Origin: Micromonospora ureilytica
GTDB lineage: Bacteria; Actinomycetota; Actinomycetes; Mycobacteriales; Micromonosporaceae
DNA length: 64,000 bases
Direction: 5' to 3'
Assembly: GCF_015751765.1 (NCBI RefSeq)
Contig: NZ_JADOTX010000001.1
Span: 4,278,001-4,342,000, forward strand
The notes beneath the pieces were generated by a model. The model was not told where the DNA came from and searched no databases. It saw nothing but the letters and a program-made list of their open reading frames with translations. The first letter of the stretch is position 1; each line of letters begins with the position of its first letter. Shown here in pieces: positions 24,603-33,848 of the stretch. A program made the translations under genes and the position numbers.

Positions 24603-26156
24603 TCAGTACGCCCCGCGCCGGGCCAGCACCACGCTGGCCGTCTTCCAGAGGATGGCGAGGTCGTACACCAGCGACCAGTTGTCCACGTAGTGCAGGTCCA
24701 GTCGGACCGCGTCGTCCCAGGTGAGGTCGGAGCGGCCGGAGATCTGCCACAGGCCGGTGATGCCCGGCCGCACCAGCAGCCGCCGACGGACGTCACCGCG
24801 GTAGTCGTCGTCCTCAGTGGGCAGCGGACGCGGGCCGACCAGCGACATCTGCCCGCGCAGCACGTTGATCAGCTGGGGCAGTTCGTCCAGTGAGAGCGCC
24901 CGCAGGTGCCGGCCGATCGGGGTGACCCGGGGGTCGTCCTTCATCTTGAAGAGCAGGCCGTCGCTCTCGTTCCGGTGCTGCAGCGCTGCCAGCCGCTGCT
25001 CGGCGTCGGTGTACATCGTCCGGAACTTCCAGACCTTGAACGCGCGACCCTCGTGGCCGATCCGGGTCTGCCGGAACATGACCGGCCCGGGGTCGTTGAA
25101 CTTGATGGCCAGGGCGATGGCGAGCAGCACCGGGCTCAGCAGCACCAACCCGACCAGCGCGGTCGCCCGGTCCAGGACGCTCTTGGCCAACAGCGAGAGA
25201 CCGGAGATGGTCGGCTCGTCCACATTGAGCAGGGGAAGGCCCTCGATGGGCCGGACGTGGATGCGGGGGCCGGTGACGTCGGTGACCTGGGGGACCACCA
25301 CCAGGTTCAGGCCGGTGCCCTCCAACTGCCAGGCGAGCTTGCGAAGCTCGTACGACTCCAGGCTGGCCGGGCCGCAGACCGCGATGGTGTCCGCGCCGAG
25401 TTGCTGGACCAGCGGCACCAGATCCCAGCCCACGTACACCGGCACCGGGGCGTTCACCCGCTCGCCTGGGCGGGGGTGGTGTGGCAGGTGGATGGCGACC
25501 GGGTGCAGCCCGGCCCCGTAGTTACGGGTCACCACCTCGTGCACCGCGAGCGCGTCAGCGAGACGGCCGACCAGCAGCACCTTCTGCGATGCCTGGCCGG
25601 TACGCCGGATCCGCCGCAGCACCACACGGGCGGCGAACCGAACCACCAGCGTGTAGAGCAGCAGGCAGATGATGATGGCGGCGACCGTCGCCCGGGACAG
25701 GTCCTTCTTGAAGCCGAGCGCCAGGAACGAGACCACGGCGGCCATCGCGAGGCTGGCCCGGGCGACCCGCTTGAGTTCTTCGGTGCCCAACCCGAGCGCA
25801 CGCTGGTCGTACGCTCCGGCGGCGACGAGCATGATCAGCCAGCCCACCGGGACGCCGACAAAGGCCGCGAGGCTGAAGGAGCTGACGTTCCCGAGCACAC
25901 GCTGGTCCCAGAAACCTGCGTCGGCGTCGGCCAGCAGGCTGACGACGGTTCGGCTGGCGGCCAGGGCCGCGAGTATGTCGAGCAGGACCAGCCAGGCCAC
26001 GTAGTGGCGCCGCCAGTTGGCCCGAGGTGCGACCGGACGTGCGAACACCGACCGGGCCATGCCGTTGGAGGGGGGCGTGATCACCCCCAGGTCGGGGTCG
26101 AAACTCGGCCGCTGCTGTGACGTGACAACCGCGAGGAACTCGGTATGTGCGGACAC
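24603..26156 (-). CDS. Exopolysaccharide-initiating sugar-phosphate transferase (WbaP/WcaJ type)
   Basis: 517 aa, GTG start after AAGGAAGGTC. Four N-terminal helices, a CoA-binding-like middle domain (KVLLVGRLADALAVHEVVTR), another helix, then the catalytic sugar-transferase domain with IKFNDPGPVMFRQTRIGHEG, KVWKFRTMYTDAEQRL, LDELPQLINVLRGQMSLVGP and RPLPTEDDDYRG. It transfers hexose-1-P to undecaprenyl phosphate to start an EPS repeat unit. Typical PNPT length (~470-520). First committed gene of the EPS locus. Confidence 0.94.
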   Translation of the reverse strand: MSAHTEFLAVVTSQQRPSFDPDLGVITPPSNGMARSVFARPVAPRANWRRHYVAWLVLLDILAALAASRTVVSLLADADAGFWDQRVLGNVSSFSLAAFVGVPVGWLIMLVAAGAYDQRALGLGTEELKRVARASLAMAAVVSFLALGFKKDLSRATVAAIIICLLLYTLVVRFAARVVLRRIRRTGQASQKVLLVGRLADALAVHEVVTRNYGAGLHPVAIHLPHHPRPGERVNAPVPVYVGWDLVPLVQQLGADTIAVCGPASLESYELRKLAWQLEGTGLNLVVVPQVTDVTGPRIHVRPIEGLPLLNVDEPTISGLSLLAKSVLDRATALVGLVLLSPVLLAIALAIKFNDPGPVMFRQTRIGHEGRAFKVWKFRTMYTDAEQRLAALQHRNESDGLLFKMKDDPRVTPIGRHLRALSLDELPQLINVLRGQMSLVGPRPLPTEDDDYRGDVRRRLLVRPGITGLWQISGRSDLTWDDAVRLDLHYVDNWSLVYDLAILWKTASVVLARRGAY

Positions 26157-26296
26157 GACCTTCCTTTCCCATGTCGCCCCCGTCGGGAGATCGCGACGTG
26201 CACCCTATGCGTCGGAAAGGCGTCCTGCCTAGTGGCGGTTCGGGTGCTCCTGCTATGGCCTGGTCAGCCGCTCCGCTGCGACTCGCCGACGGTGGA

Positions 26297-27268
26297 TCAC
26301 CGACCGGCGGCGGTGACCGCCCATTTGCCGATCTCACTCACCGCACGCACCGTCACGATGCACAGCGCGAGGCCCGGAACACGTGGGCGGACGTACCTCT
26401 TGATCATCTTGCGCCAGGCGATGAGGCCGGCGATGCGCCGCCGGCTGATGCTGCCACTGTGCCGGTGGAATCGAACGATCGGATCGTCGAGTCGTTGCAG
26501 GTGCACCCCGTTGCTGAGGGCGCGCAGCACCAGCTCGACATCCACCTTGATCGACATCTGCTCGTCGTACCCGCCGAGTTCAAGCAGCAACAGGCGGTCG
26601 ATGGTCATGCCGGAGTGCTTGAAGGGCAGCCGGGGTCGGGTCAGCACCGACCAGAGCATCCGACGGGCATCGGGGAACGAGGGGAGCCTGATCACCTTCG
26701 TCGAATCGCCGACGATCTCCTCGTAGTCGGTGTAGACCCAACGTGCGCCCGTCTGAGCGAGGAACTCGTGCAGCCTGGCCAGGCCGTCGGGTGCCAGCTC
26801 GTCGTCCGAGTCGAGCACGGTGACCACTCTGCCGCGGGCGACGCGCAGGGCGGCGTTGCGCGCCGCGCTGATCCCCGTCGGGTCCTGGCGGACGACACGG
26901 ATCCGACGGTCGGAGAGCAGGCCCGCGGCGGCCAGCCCGTCCCGTACGGCAACCGCCGAGCCGTCATCGACAACGATGAGCTCGAAGTCGCTGAAAGTGC
27001 CGGCGAACACACTCCGGATGGACTTGACCAGGAGCTCCGGCCGGTCCCGGACGGCGATGCACACCGAGAATGCGGGGGTCACCTGCTCCACCGCCCGCAT
27101 CGTCGGGAGCGTCGCGGCGTCGACAGCCGGCATCGCCGGCACCGTCGGCCCGTCGATCATCGGCGGCTTGGTGTCCTGTTCGGACGAGAAGGTGTTGCCA
27201 GCGGAGTCATGCCGCAGGGAGGGAAGCGAGTATGCGGGGTGGTTCGTCACGGACGGAAGCCGCCGCAT
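26297..27268 (-). CDS. Family 2 glycosyltransferase
   Basis: 323 aa from ATG 27268; the start is uncertain because recognisable sequence begins at AFSVCIAVRDRPELLVKSIR, and an ATG at 27160 is also possible. GT-A fold with FELIVVDDGSAVAVRDGL, PTGISAARNAALRVARGRVV and the metal-binding Asp pair in VTVLDSDDELAP. Adds a sugar to the lipid-linked EPS unit. It reads into the sugar-phosphate transferase gene 140 bases downstream. Confidence 0.88.
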   Translation of the reverse strand: MRRLPSVTNHPAYSLPSLRHDSAGNTFSSEQDTKPPMIDGPTVPAMPAVDAATLPTMRAVEQVTPAFSVCIAVRDRPELLVKSIRSVFAGTFSDFELIVVDDGSAVAVRDGLAAAGLLSDRRIRVVRQDPTGISAARNAALRVARGRVVTVLDSDDELAPDGLARLHEFLAQTGARWVYTDYEEIVGDSTKVIRLPSFPDARRMLWSVLTRPRLPFKHSGMTIDRLLLLELGGYDEQMSIKVDVELVLRALSNGVHLQRLDDPIVRFHRHSGSISRRRIAGLIAWRKMIKRYVRPRVPGLALCIVTVRAVSEIGKWAVTAAGR

Positions 27269-27752
27269 AGCCCGCCAGAACTGCCCAGGCCCTCCAAGAG
27301 ACCGTCTCCGTCGGTCCACGTGACACGACGATTCAACACGCCCACCTTCGCCACCCCCATGAAAAGCCACCATTCGCAGCGATTTTCAGCGACGCGTTCG
27401 CAGGACCGTTCCCTCGATCGACGACAATGAAGATCCATCGCGCAACAAGACGGAGTATAGCGATCGCCGCACCGGGGCACCATCACCTGGCGGCGCCCTC
27501 GATGTCGATCGAAAACGCTGACTCAGCAAGCGGATTCGCTGGCCAACGCCTGGATTGACACAGGGTGAACACTCCGTCGAAGCCGGCAAGCCGAGTAGCA
27601 CCCTCCGGTGAATCGGCTCATCCGAACATCTACTCTTTCCCCCGGTACGGATTGTTTGTTGTGGGTGAATGACCAATGAGGGCAATCACCAACGGGGAAA
27701 CTTAGCGTTCTATATTCCGATGTGTCCGATCCGCGAAATTGGTGACCAATGG
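27269..27752. other. 484-bp intergenic stretch, lower GC
   Basis: No gene is supported on either strand. The segment is more AT-rich than its surroundings. It holds a minus-strand TATACT -10 box (27454-27459) that could drive the glycosyltransferase gene, leaving a ~190-base leader, and a 7-bp inverted repeat GGTGACC/GGTCACC (27741-27757) across the stop of the next gene. Confidence 0.4.
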
Positions 27753-29729
27753 TCACCGGTCGCGCCGACGGATGAGCAGCACGGCGAGGATCACGAGGGC
27801 GACGAGCAACACGCCGGCGCATCCGACCAACACGAGTACGAGGGTGCTGGACTGCTGCCGCGACGCGTCCTCCAACCGCTGCCGCTCGGTGGCGTTCTGC
27901 CGGTACGCCTGCGCGAGCAGGTTGTCGGGCGTCGCGGCTGCCGCCTTCTGGAGCTGCGTGATGGCACTGGACGAGTCACCGCGGAAGTACGCGTCCAGCC
28001 CGCTGCGGTAAACCTTGTCGGCGTCGCCGAGCGTGTTCGCGACACCGGCCTCGCCCAGCAGCGCGCTGATCGTCGACGCCGGCAGGATCGCTCGGTTCGC
28101 GCGGTCTGGCGCCGCCTGGTCCTGGTAGATGAGGCCAGCGACCCGGCCGGCGGAATCGAGGGCGACACCCCCGTGCGAGGCGGGCCCCAGGTCCTCGTTG
28201 ACGAGGTAGATAGAGACCGGCCCGCGCTGACTCGTTCCGGTGATCGTCACCATCGTCGACTGGGGCCGGTACGCGGCGTTACGAAAGACGACGTCGGAGG
28301 TCGCATAGGCGAGGATGCGCACCGGGGAACCCTCTGCGAGGCTCGCCGACGGATTGAGCTCCACCGCGGGCAGGTTGCCCCGGGCGAGCTTGATCAGCGC
28401 GGTGTTGCCGCTGTCTTCGGGCAGGCTCCGGACGACCTCGGCCTTGATGGCCGGCTCCTCCACCGCGTTTCCCTTGGCCCTGTTGAGCTGACCGTAGACC
28501 GCACTCGTCGGCTCGGTACCCGGCTCGACGCCCGTGAAGCGAACCTTCGGAAGGTTGGCCGCGATATACGAGGAGATCTGCGCGGCGGGAAGTTGCTTTC
28601 CCTGCACGAGCATCCTGGCCAATGCGTCGACGGCGAGCCACCGGGCGTGCCCCTCGGCGGGCTTGACGCAGGATCCGTTGGTGACGGCGTGGCCGTCCGG
28701 AGTCAGCAGGAAACCACTGCACCGACGGATGAACGATACGGGCTGGGGGTGCACCAGGGCGTTCGTCCTGGCGTCCCGGACGTACCCGGTGAAGACGGCT
28801 TCGACGAAGACCAGCGACGGCGCGGCGACGGCGAGGGCCTTCTCCTCCGGGCTGTACAGGGAGGCCTGCGCCCACGGCTTCAACGCCGGCTCGATCGGAG
28901 CGACGGTGGAGGACCCCGTGGTGGAGGCGCCGGTCGGCGGAACGTACGGATCGGGCTGCTCGTTGCCGGCGATCGCCCAGATGCCCACGCCGCTCGCCAC
29001 GGCCACCACCAGCACAACCGCGGCGAGCCCTACCCAGAGCCCGGTACGCCGCGGCGGCGGCTCCGACGGCTTGATCCGCCGGACCGGGGCGCGGAACGGA
29101 TCGTACGGCGGTGGATCCGCCGGAGCGGCGGACACCGGTGCGGGTGACTGGGGTGCGTCGTCGGCGGGCGGCGGCATCGGGGCGGGCGGCACGGTGGGCA
29201 GCGCGCCGGAATGCAACGCCCATGGCGCGATCGGCGCTCCGGAGGTTGGCTGCGGCGCACCAGAAACGGGCTGTGGCGCACCGGAGACGGGCTGTGGCGG
29301 CGCGGAGACCGGATGCGGCGGGCCGGACACCGACTGTGGAGGCCCGGACGGCTGACGCGGCACCCCGCTGACCGGCTCCGGGGAGTCGCCCTGCTTCGGC
29401 GAGCCAGCCTGCTCGGTCGGCACCGGGTGATATTCCTGCCCCAGCGCGCGGAACAACTTCTCGGCACCCGGGCCCGCCTCAGCGGGGTAGGCCGCCCACG
29501 GCTCGTCGGCGTAGAAGTCGGCGTACGTGAATGCCTGGCCGTCCGGCCGTTGCGACATGGCGTTGGCAGTTCCAGCGAAGGCTTCCCGCCAGCCGGGTGT
29601 GTTCGCCGCCACGGCGTTCAGCACGGCGACGGTCGCGAACCGGCCCTGCTCATCGATGGCGGCCCAGGCTTTGCCCACGGGGCAGGTGCCCAACATGTGG
29701 GTGAACCGGTACGGGCCAACCGACTGCAT
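27753..29729 (-). CDS. Membrane protein: pseudokinase N-lobe fused to inactive trypsin-like domain
   Basis: 658 aa from ATG 29729 (AGAGGAG 5 bases before). Residues ~1-60 (GPYRFTHMLGTCPVGKAWAA) look like beta1-3 of a Ser/Thr kinase N-lobe without the P-loop glycines or the catalytic Lys. Residues ~100-225 are a Pro-rich linker with repeats of PQPVSGA. Helix 1 is ~231-255. Residues ~335-560 resemble a trypsin-like fold, but the triad places read GSC (353, for AHV), T443 and SHGG (519, for NSGG). A TPR-like segment (~572-620) and helix 2 (~630-653) end it. Probably a scaffold or sensor, not a protease. Confidence 0.7.
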   Translation of the reverse strand: MQSVGPYRFTHMLGTCPVGKAWAAIDEQGRFATVAVLNAVAANTPGWREAFAGTANAMSQRPDGQAFTYADFYADEPWAAYPAEAGPGAEKLFRALGQEYHPVPTEQAGSPKQGDSPEPVSGVPRQPSGPPQSVSGPPHPVSAPPQPVSGAPQPVSGAPQPTSGAPIAPWALHSGALPTVPPAPMPPPADDAPQSPAPVSAAPADPPPYDPFRAPVRRIKPSEPPPRRTGLWVGLAAVVLVVAVASGVGIWAIAGNEQPDPYVPPTGASTTGSSTVAPIEPALKPWAQASLYSPEEKALAVAAPSLVFVEAVFTGYVRDARTNALVHPQPVSFIRRCSGFLLTPDGHAVTNGSCVKPAEGHARWLAVDALARMLVQGKQLPAAQISSYIAANLPKVRFTGVEPGTEPTSAVYGQLNRAKGNAVEEPAIKAEVVRSLPEDSGNTALIKLARGNLPAVELNPSASLAEGSPVRILAYATSDVVFRNAAYRPQSTMVTITGTSQRGPVSIYLVNEDLGPASHGGVALDSAGRVAGLIYQDQAAPDRANRAILPASTISALLGEAGVANTLGDADKVYRSGLDAYFRGDSSSAITQLQKAAAATPDNLLAQAYRQNATERQRLEDASRQQSSTLVLVLVGCAGVLLVALVILAVLLIRRRDR

Positions 29730-29841
29730 GCGCACTCCTCTGCTCGACCGCCGTGCGGATCCTACAGAGGGGACGCTCGCCTGGTCGCCCGCCGGTCGAC
29801 CAACCGACCGCTCCGCGGATCGGGTGGCTCGACGCGAACGG

Positions 29842-29871
29842 TTGCCCTCTGAAAGTTTTCATGCATAGAGT
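29842..29871 (+). promoter_or_regulatory. Promoter and operator of the hut regulator gene
   Basis: TTGCCC (-35, 29842-29847), 18 bases, TAGAGT (-10, 29866-29871), then 6 bases to GTG 29878, so leaderless. Between the boxes lies TGAAA-2-TTTCA (29850-29861), a palindrome of the kind bound by RpiR-family regulators. Confidence 0.5.
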
Positions 29872-29877
29872 CATCGC

Positions 29878-30729
29878 GTGAATGAAGGAGCTGTCGGGGC
29901 GTCGGTCGAGCAGGTCCTCGACCTGTTCGACGGGGTGCGGCTCACCCCGACCCAGCGCCGGATCGCGCACTGTCTGGTGCAGCACGCCCCCACCGTGGCC
30001 TACCTGTCCGCCGCCGAGGTCGCCGAGCTGGCCGGGGTCAGCCAACCGTCGGTCACCCGGTTCGCCGTCGCGCTCGGCCACGACGGCTACCCGGCGCTGC
30101 GCCGCCGCCTGCGCGACCTGACCACCGCGACGCCGGGCGGATCGACGGACGCCGGCAACGAACTCCAGCAGGCGGTACGCGCCGAAATGGGCAACCTGGA
30201 CCGACTGGCCGGTCAGCTCGCCGACCGGGACCGGATCGCCGAGACCGGGCGAATACTCGCCGAGAGTCGCCCACTGCCGGTGCTCGGCCTGCGCGCCGCC
30301 GCGCCGCTGGCCGCGTACTTCGCCTACTTCGCCGCCAAGGTGCACCCGGACGTACGGGTCCTCGACGACGGCGGCAGCCTGCTCACCGACCGTTTGGAGC
30401 AGGCCGCCGAGGCCGGGGCGTCGGCCGTTCTCGCCTTCGTGCTGCCCCGCTACCCGCGGGAGACCCTGGACGCGCTGCGCGACGCCCGCGACGCCGGGTT
30501 GACAGTGGTGGCGATCACCGACTCGCCGGTCAGCCCGGCCACCGAACACGCCCACGTGGTGCTCGCCGCCGCCGTCGGCGCGCAGCTCGTCTTCGACCTG
30601 CACACCGCCCCGATGACCCTGGCCATGGTGCTGTTGCAGGCGATCTGCGATGCCGCGCCGGCCGACACCCAGCGCCGACTGGAGGCGTTCGAAGCCTCCG
30701 CGGCCCGCCGACAGTTGTTCCTCGGTTGA
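29878..30729 (+). CDS. MurR/RpiR-family transcriptional regulator of the hut operon
   Basis: 283 aa, GTG start. N-terminal HTH ([31 protein letters not shown] with the RpiR recognition helix) and C-terminal SIS domain (~115-260, [52 protein letters not shown]). SIS domains bind phospho-sugars in most relatives; here the gene lies 17 bases before hutU, so it is likely to sense a histidine catabolite such as urocanate (inference). Probably both autoregulatory and operon-controlling. Confidence 0.88.
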   Translation: MNEGAVGASVEQVLDLFDGVRLTPTQRRIAHCLVQHAPTVAYLSAAEVAELAGVSQPSVTRFAVALGHDGYPALRRRLRDLTTATPGGSTDAGNELQQAVRAEMGNLDRLAGQLADRDRIAETGRILAESRPLPVLGLRAAAPLAAYFAYFAAKVHPDVRVLDDGGSLLTDRLEQAAEAGASAVLAFVLPRYPRETLDALRDARDAGLTVVAITDSPVSPATEHAHVVLAAAVGAQLVFDLHTAPMTLAMVLLQAICDAAPADTQRRLEAFEASAARRQLFLG

Positions 30730-30746
30730 CCGGAGGAGAACCAGAG

Positions 30747-32405
30747 ATGACCCAGTCCATTCGTGCCGCACGGGGCAGCCAGCTCACCACCCGCGGGTGG
30801 CAGCAGGAGGGCGCCCTGCGGATGTTGATGAACAACCTCGACCCCGAGGTGGCCGAACGCCCCGACGACCTGGTGGTCTACGGCGGCACCGGCAAGGCGG
30901 CGCGGGACTGGCCGTCGTACCACGCGTTGGTCCGCACACTGACCGACCTGCGCGAGGACGAGACGATGCTGGTGCAGTCGGGCCGCCCGGTCGGGGTGAT
31001 GCGCACCCACGAGTGGGCGCCCCGGGTGCTGCTGGCCAACTCGAACCTGGTCGGTGACTGGGCGACGTGGCCGGAGTTCCGCCGCCTCGAACAGCTCGGC
31101 CTGACCATGTACGGGCAGATGACGGCCGGTTCGTGGATCTACATCGGCACGCAGGGCATCCTCCAGGGCACCTACGAGACGTTCTCCGCGGTGGCCGCCA
31201 AACGGTTCGACGGCACCCTCGCCGGCACGCTGACCCTCACCGCCGGTTGCGGCGGAATGGGCGGCGCGCAGCCACTCGCTGTCACCATGAACGGCGGCGT
31301 CTGCCTGATCGTCGACGTGGACCGCAGCCGGCTCGACCGCCGGGTGCGCGACCGCTACCTGGATGAGGTCGCCGACTCCCTGGACGACGCGATCGCTCGG
31401 GTCCGCGCGGCGAAGCGGGATCGCCGGGCGCTGAGCGTGGGCGTGGTCGGCAACGCCGCCGAGGTCTTCCCGGAACTGCTGAACCGGGGCGTCGAGATCG
31501 ACATCGTGACCGACCAGACCAGCGCGCACGACCCACTGGCGTACCTGCCGGTGGGGGTTGAGCTGGCCGAGGCCCGGGACTACGCCGCCGCGAAGCCGGT
31601 CGAGTTCACCGACCGGGCCCGCGCGTCGATGGCAAAGCACGTGGAGGCGATGGTCGGCTTCCTCGACGCCGGCGCAGAGGTGTTCGACTACGGCAACTCG
31701 ATCCGGGGTGAGGCGCAGCTCGGCGGATACCAGCGCGCCTTCGACTTCCCGGGGTTCGTGCCCGCGTACATCCGGCCGTTGTTCTGTGAGGGTAGGGGCC
31801 CGTTCCGGTGGGCGGCGCTCTCCGGCGACCCGGCCGACATCGCGGCCACCGACCGGGCCATCCTCGACCTCTTCCCGGAGAACGAGTCGCTGGCCCGTTG
31901 GATCAAGCTGGCCGGTGAGCGGGTCGCCTTCCAGGGTCTGCCGGCCCGGATCTGCTGGCTCGGCCAGGGCGAACGGGACAGGGCTGGCGTGCGGTTCAAC
32001 GACATGGTCGCCTCCGGCGAGCTCTCCGCCCCGGTGGTGATCGGCCGGGACCACCTGGACACCGGCAGCGTCGCGAGCCCGTACCGGGAGACCGAGGGGA
32101 TGGCCGACGGCTCCGACGCCATCGCCGACTGGCCGCTGCTCAACGCTCTGGTCAACACGGCCAGCGGGGCTTCCTGGGTGTCCATCCACCACGGCGGAGG
32201 GGTGGGCATCGGCAGGTCGATCCACGCCGGGCAGGTGTGTGTGGCCGACGGCACCGCACTCGCCGGTCAGAAGATCGAGCGGGTGCTCACCAACGACCCG
32301 GCGATGGGCGTCATCCGGCACGTCGACGCCGGCTACGAGAGCGCCCGCGAGGTAGCCGACCGCACCGGCGTCCGGGTGCCCATGACGGAGGGGGGACCCG
32401 CATGA
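30747..32405 (+). CDS. hutU: Urocanate hydratase
   Basis: 552 aa, normal length. ATG 30747 follows GGAGGAGA. N-terminus [20 protein letters not shown] and [11 protein letters not shown] are the family start; the NAD-binding region has [19 protein letters not shown]; the catalytic Cys is in [32 protein letters not shown] is near the C-terminus. It converts urocanate to 4-imidazolone-5-propionate with tightly bound NAD+. Overlaps the next gene by ATGA. Confidence 0.97.
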   Translation: MTQSIRAARGSQLTTRGWQQEGALRMLMNNLDPEVAERPDDLVVYGGTGKAARDWPSYHALVRTLTDLREDETMLVQSGRPVGVMRTHEWAPRVLLANSNLVGDWATWPEFRRLEQLGLTMYGQMTAGSWIYIGTQGILQGTYETFSAVAAKRFDGTLAGTLTLTAGCGGMGGAQPLAVTMNGGVCLIVDVDRSRLDRRVRDRYLDEVADSLDDAIARVRAAKRDRRALSVGVVGNAAEVFPELLNRGVEIDIVTDQTSAHDPLAYLPVGVELAEARDYAAAKPVEFTDRARASMAKHVEAMVGFLDAGAEVFDYGNSIRGEAQLGGYQRAFDFPGFVPAYIRPLFCEGRGPFRWAALSGDPADIAATDRAILDLFPENESLARWIKLAGERVAFQGLPARICWLGQGERDRAGVRFNDMVASGELSAPVVIGRDHLDTGSVASPYRETEGMADGSDAIADWPLLNALVNTASGASWVSIHHGGGVGIGRSIHAGQVCVADGTALAGQKIERVLTNDPAMGVIRHVDAGYESAREVADRTGVRVPMTEGGPA

Positions 32406-33604
32406 GCGACGAACTTTCCGCCCGGTTCCGGGCGCTGTGGGACGAGATCGCGCCGGTCGGGCGGGACGCCGACAGCGGCGGCTACCTGCGGTACGCGTTG
32501 ACCGAGCCGGAGCGGGAGCTGCGCGCCTGGTTCCGCGCGCAGGCCGAGCGCCGTGCCCTGCCGGTCACCGAGGACGGCAACGGCAACCTCTTCGCCCACT
32601 GGGGCGACCCGGAGGCGTCCGACGCGGTGCTCACCGGCAGTCACTTCGACTCGGTGCCGCACGGCGGGGCGTACGACGGGCCGCTCGGCATCGTGAGCGC
32701 GTTACTCGCCGTGGACGAGCTGCGCGCCGCCGGTGTCACCCCGGGCCGGCCACTGGTGCTGGGTGCCTTCGTCGAGGAGGAGGGGGCGCGCTTCGGCGTG
32801 CCGTGTCTGGGGTCGCGGCTGCTCACCGGGGCGCTGTCGGCCGAGCGCGCGGCCGGCCTACGCGACGCGGCCGGGGTGAGCTTCGCCGAGGCGCTCGGTG
32901 ACCGGCCGGCGGGCGCCCGCCCGGAGCTGCTGGGTCGGTTCGGCGCCTTCGTGGAGTTGCACGTCGAGCAGGGCCGCGCGCTCGTCGACACGGACGCGCC
33001 GGTCGCGGTGGCCAGCGCGATCTGGCCACACGGGCGGTGGCGCTTCGACGTCGTCGGCGAGGGCAACCACGCGGGCACCACCCGGATGGCCGACCGGCGC
33101 GACCCGATGCTGACCTACGCGTTCACGGTGCTGGCGGCCAACAAGGAGGCCCGGCTGCGTGGCGCGCACGCCACAGTGGGCCGGGTCGCCGTCGAGCCCA
33201 ACGCCACGAACGCGATCCCGTCGAAGGTGACCGGTTGGCTGGACGCGCGGGCCGCCGATCCGGAGACGCTGACCGGGCTGGTCGACGCGGTGCGCGGCAA
33301 GCTCGCCGAGCGGGCCCGCCGCGACGGTACGACGGTGACCGTCACCGAGGAGTCGGCCACTCCGGTGGTCGCCTTCGACGACGGGCTGGCCAACCGACTG
33401 GCGACGCTGCTCGACGCTCCGGTGCTGCCCACCGGCGCGGGGCACGACGCCGGGGTGCTCGCCGCGTACCTGCCCACCGCGATGCTCTTCGTGCGCAACC
33501 CGACAGGCGTCTCGCACTCCCCCGCCGAGGCCGCCACCGACGACGACTGTGCGGCCGGGGTACGGGCGCTGGCCCGGGTGTTGGAGGAGCTGACATGCCG
33601 GTGA
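32402..33604 (+). CDS. M20-family amidohydrolase (allantoate/N-carbamoyl-amino-acid hydrolase type), likely HutG substitute
   Basis: 400 aa. Zinc ligands in [36 protein letters not shown] and [12 protein letters not shown], plus VSHSPAE near the end, place it in the amidase/hydantoinase-carbamoylase group. It lies inside the hut operon between hutU and hutF. HutF yields N-formyl-L-glutamate, which needs a deformylase (HutG) that is otherwise absent, so this enzyme probably hydrolyses N-formylglutamate to glutamate and formate. Family annotation alone would say allantoate hydrolase. Confidence 0.85.
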   Translation: MSDELSARFRALWDEIAPVGRDADSGGYLRYALTEPERELRAWFRAQAERRALPVTEDGNGNLFAHWGDPEASDAVLTGSHFDSVPHGGAYDGPLGIVSALLAVDELRAAGVTPGRPLVLGAFVEEEGARFGVPCLGSRLLTGALSAERAAGLRDAAGVSFAEALGDRPAGARPELLGRFGAFVELHVEQGRALVDTDAPVAVASAIWPHGRWRFDVVGEGNHAGTTRMADRRDPMLTYAFTVLAANKEARLRGAHATVGRVAVEPNATNAIPSKVTGWLDARAADPETLTGLVDAVRGKLAERARRDGTTVTVTEESATPVVAFDDGLANRLATLLDAPVLPTGAGHDAGVLAAYLPTAMLFVRNPTGVSHSPAEAATDDDCAAGVRALARVLEELTCR

Positions 33605-33697
33605 ACGAGGTGGCGAGCCGGTCGCTGGCTGGCCCGGATCTGCGACGTCCGCGGGTGCGAGGGCTCCGGCGCGGGGGTCGACACCTCGTGCTCGCGT

Positions 33698-33837
33698 CCT
33701 TTGGAGCTGATGTCGTAAACGAATCAGCCGGAGCGCCCCAACTCTCGGCGTCGCCCCGACCGCCGTTGTCATCGCGACCGCCGATGTCACCTGGACCGCT
33801 GATGTCGCAGACGATTCAGCTCCAAAGGCTCCAAAGG
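33698..33837. repeat. Palindrome-bounded insert inside the hut operon
   Basis: The 244-base gap between two genes of an otherwise overlapping operon. Perfect 13-bp arms (CCTTTGGAGCTGA at 33698-33710 and its complement at 33816-33828) bound it. AGCTGATGTCG-like and GATTCAGC-like sub-repeats sit at both inner ends. The last nine bases CTCCAAAGG are repeated at once (33829-33837), and the second copy makes the AAAGGAGG ribosome site of hutF. Looks like a MITE or dispersed repeat; no ORF within. Confidence 0.6.
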
Positions 33838-33848
33838 AGGCGAGGAGC

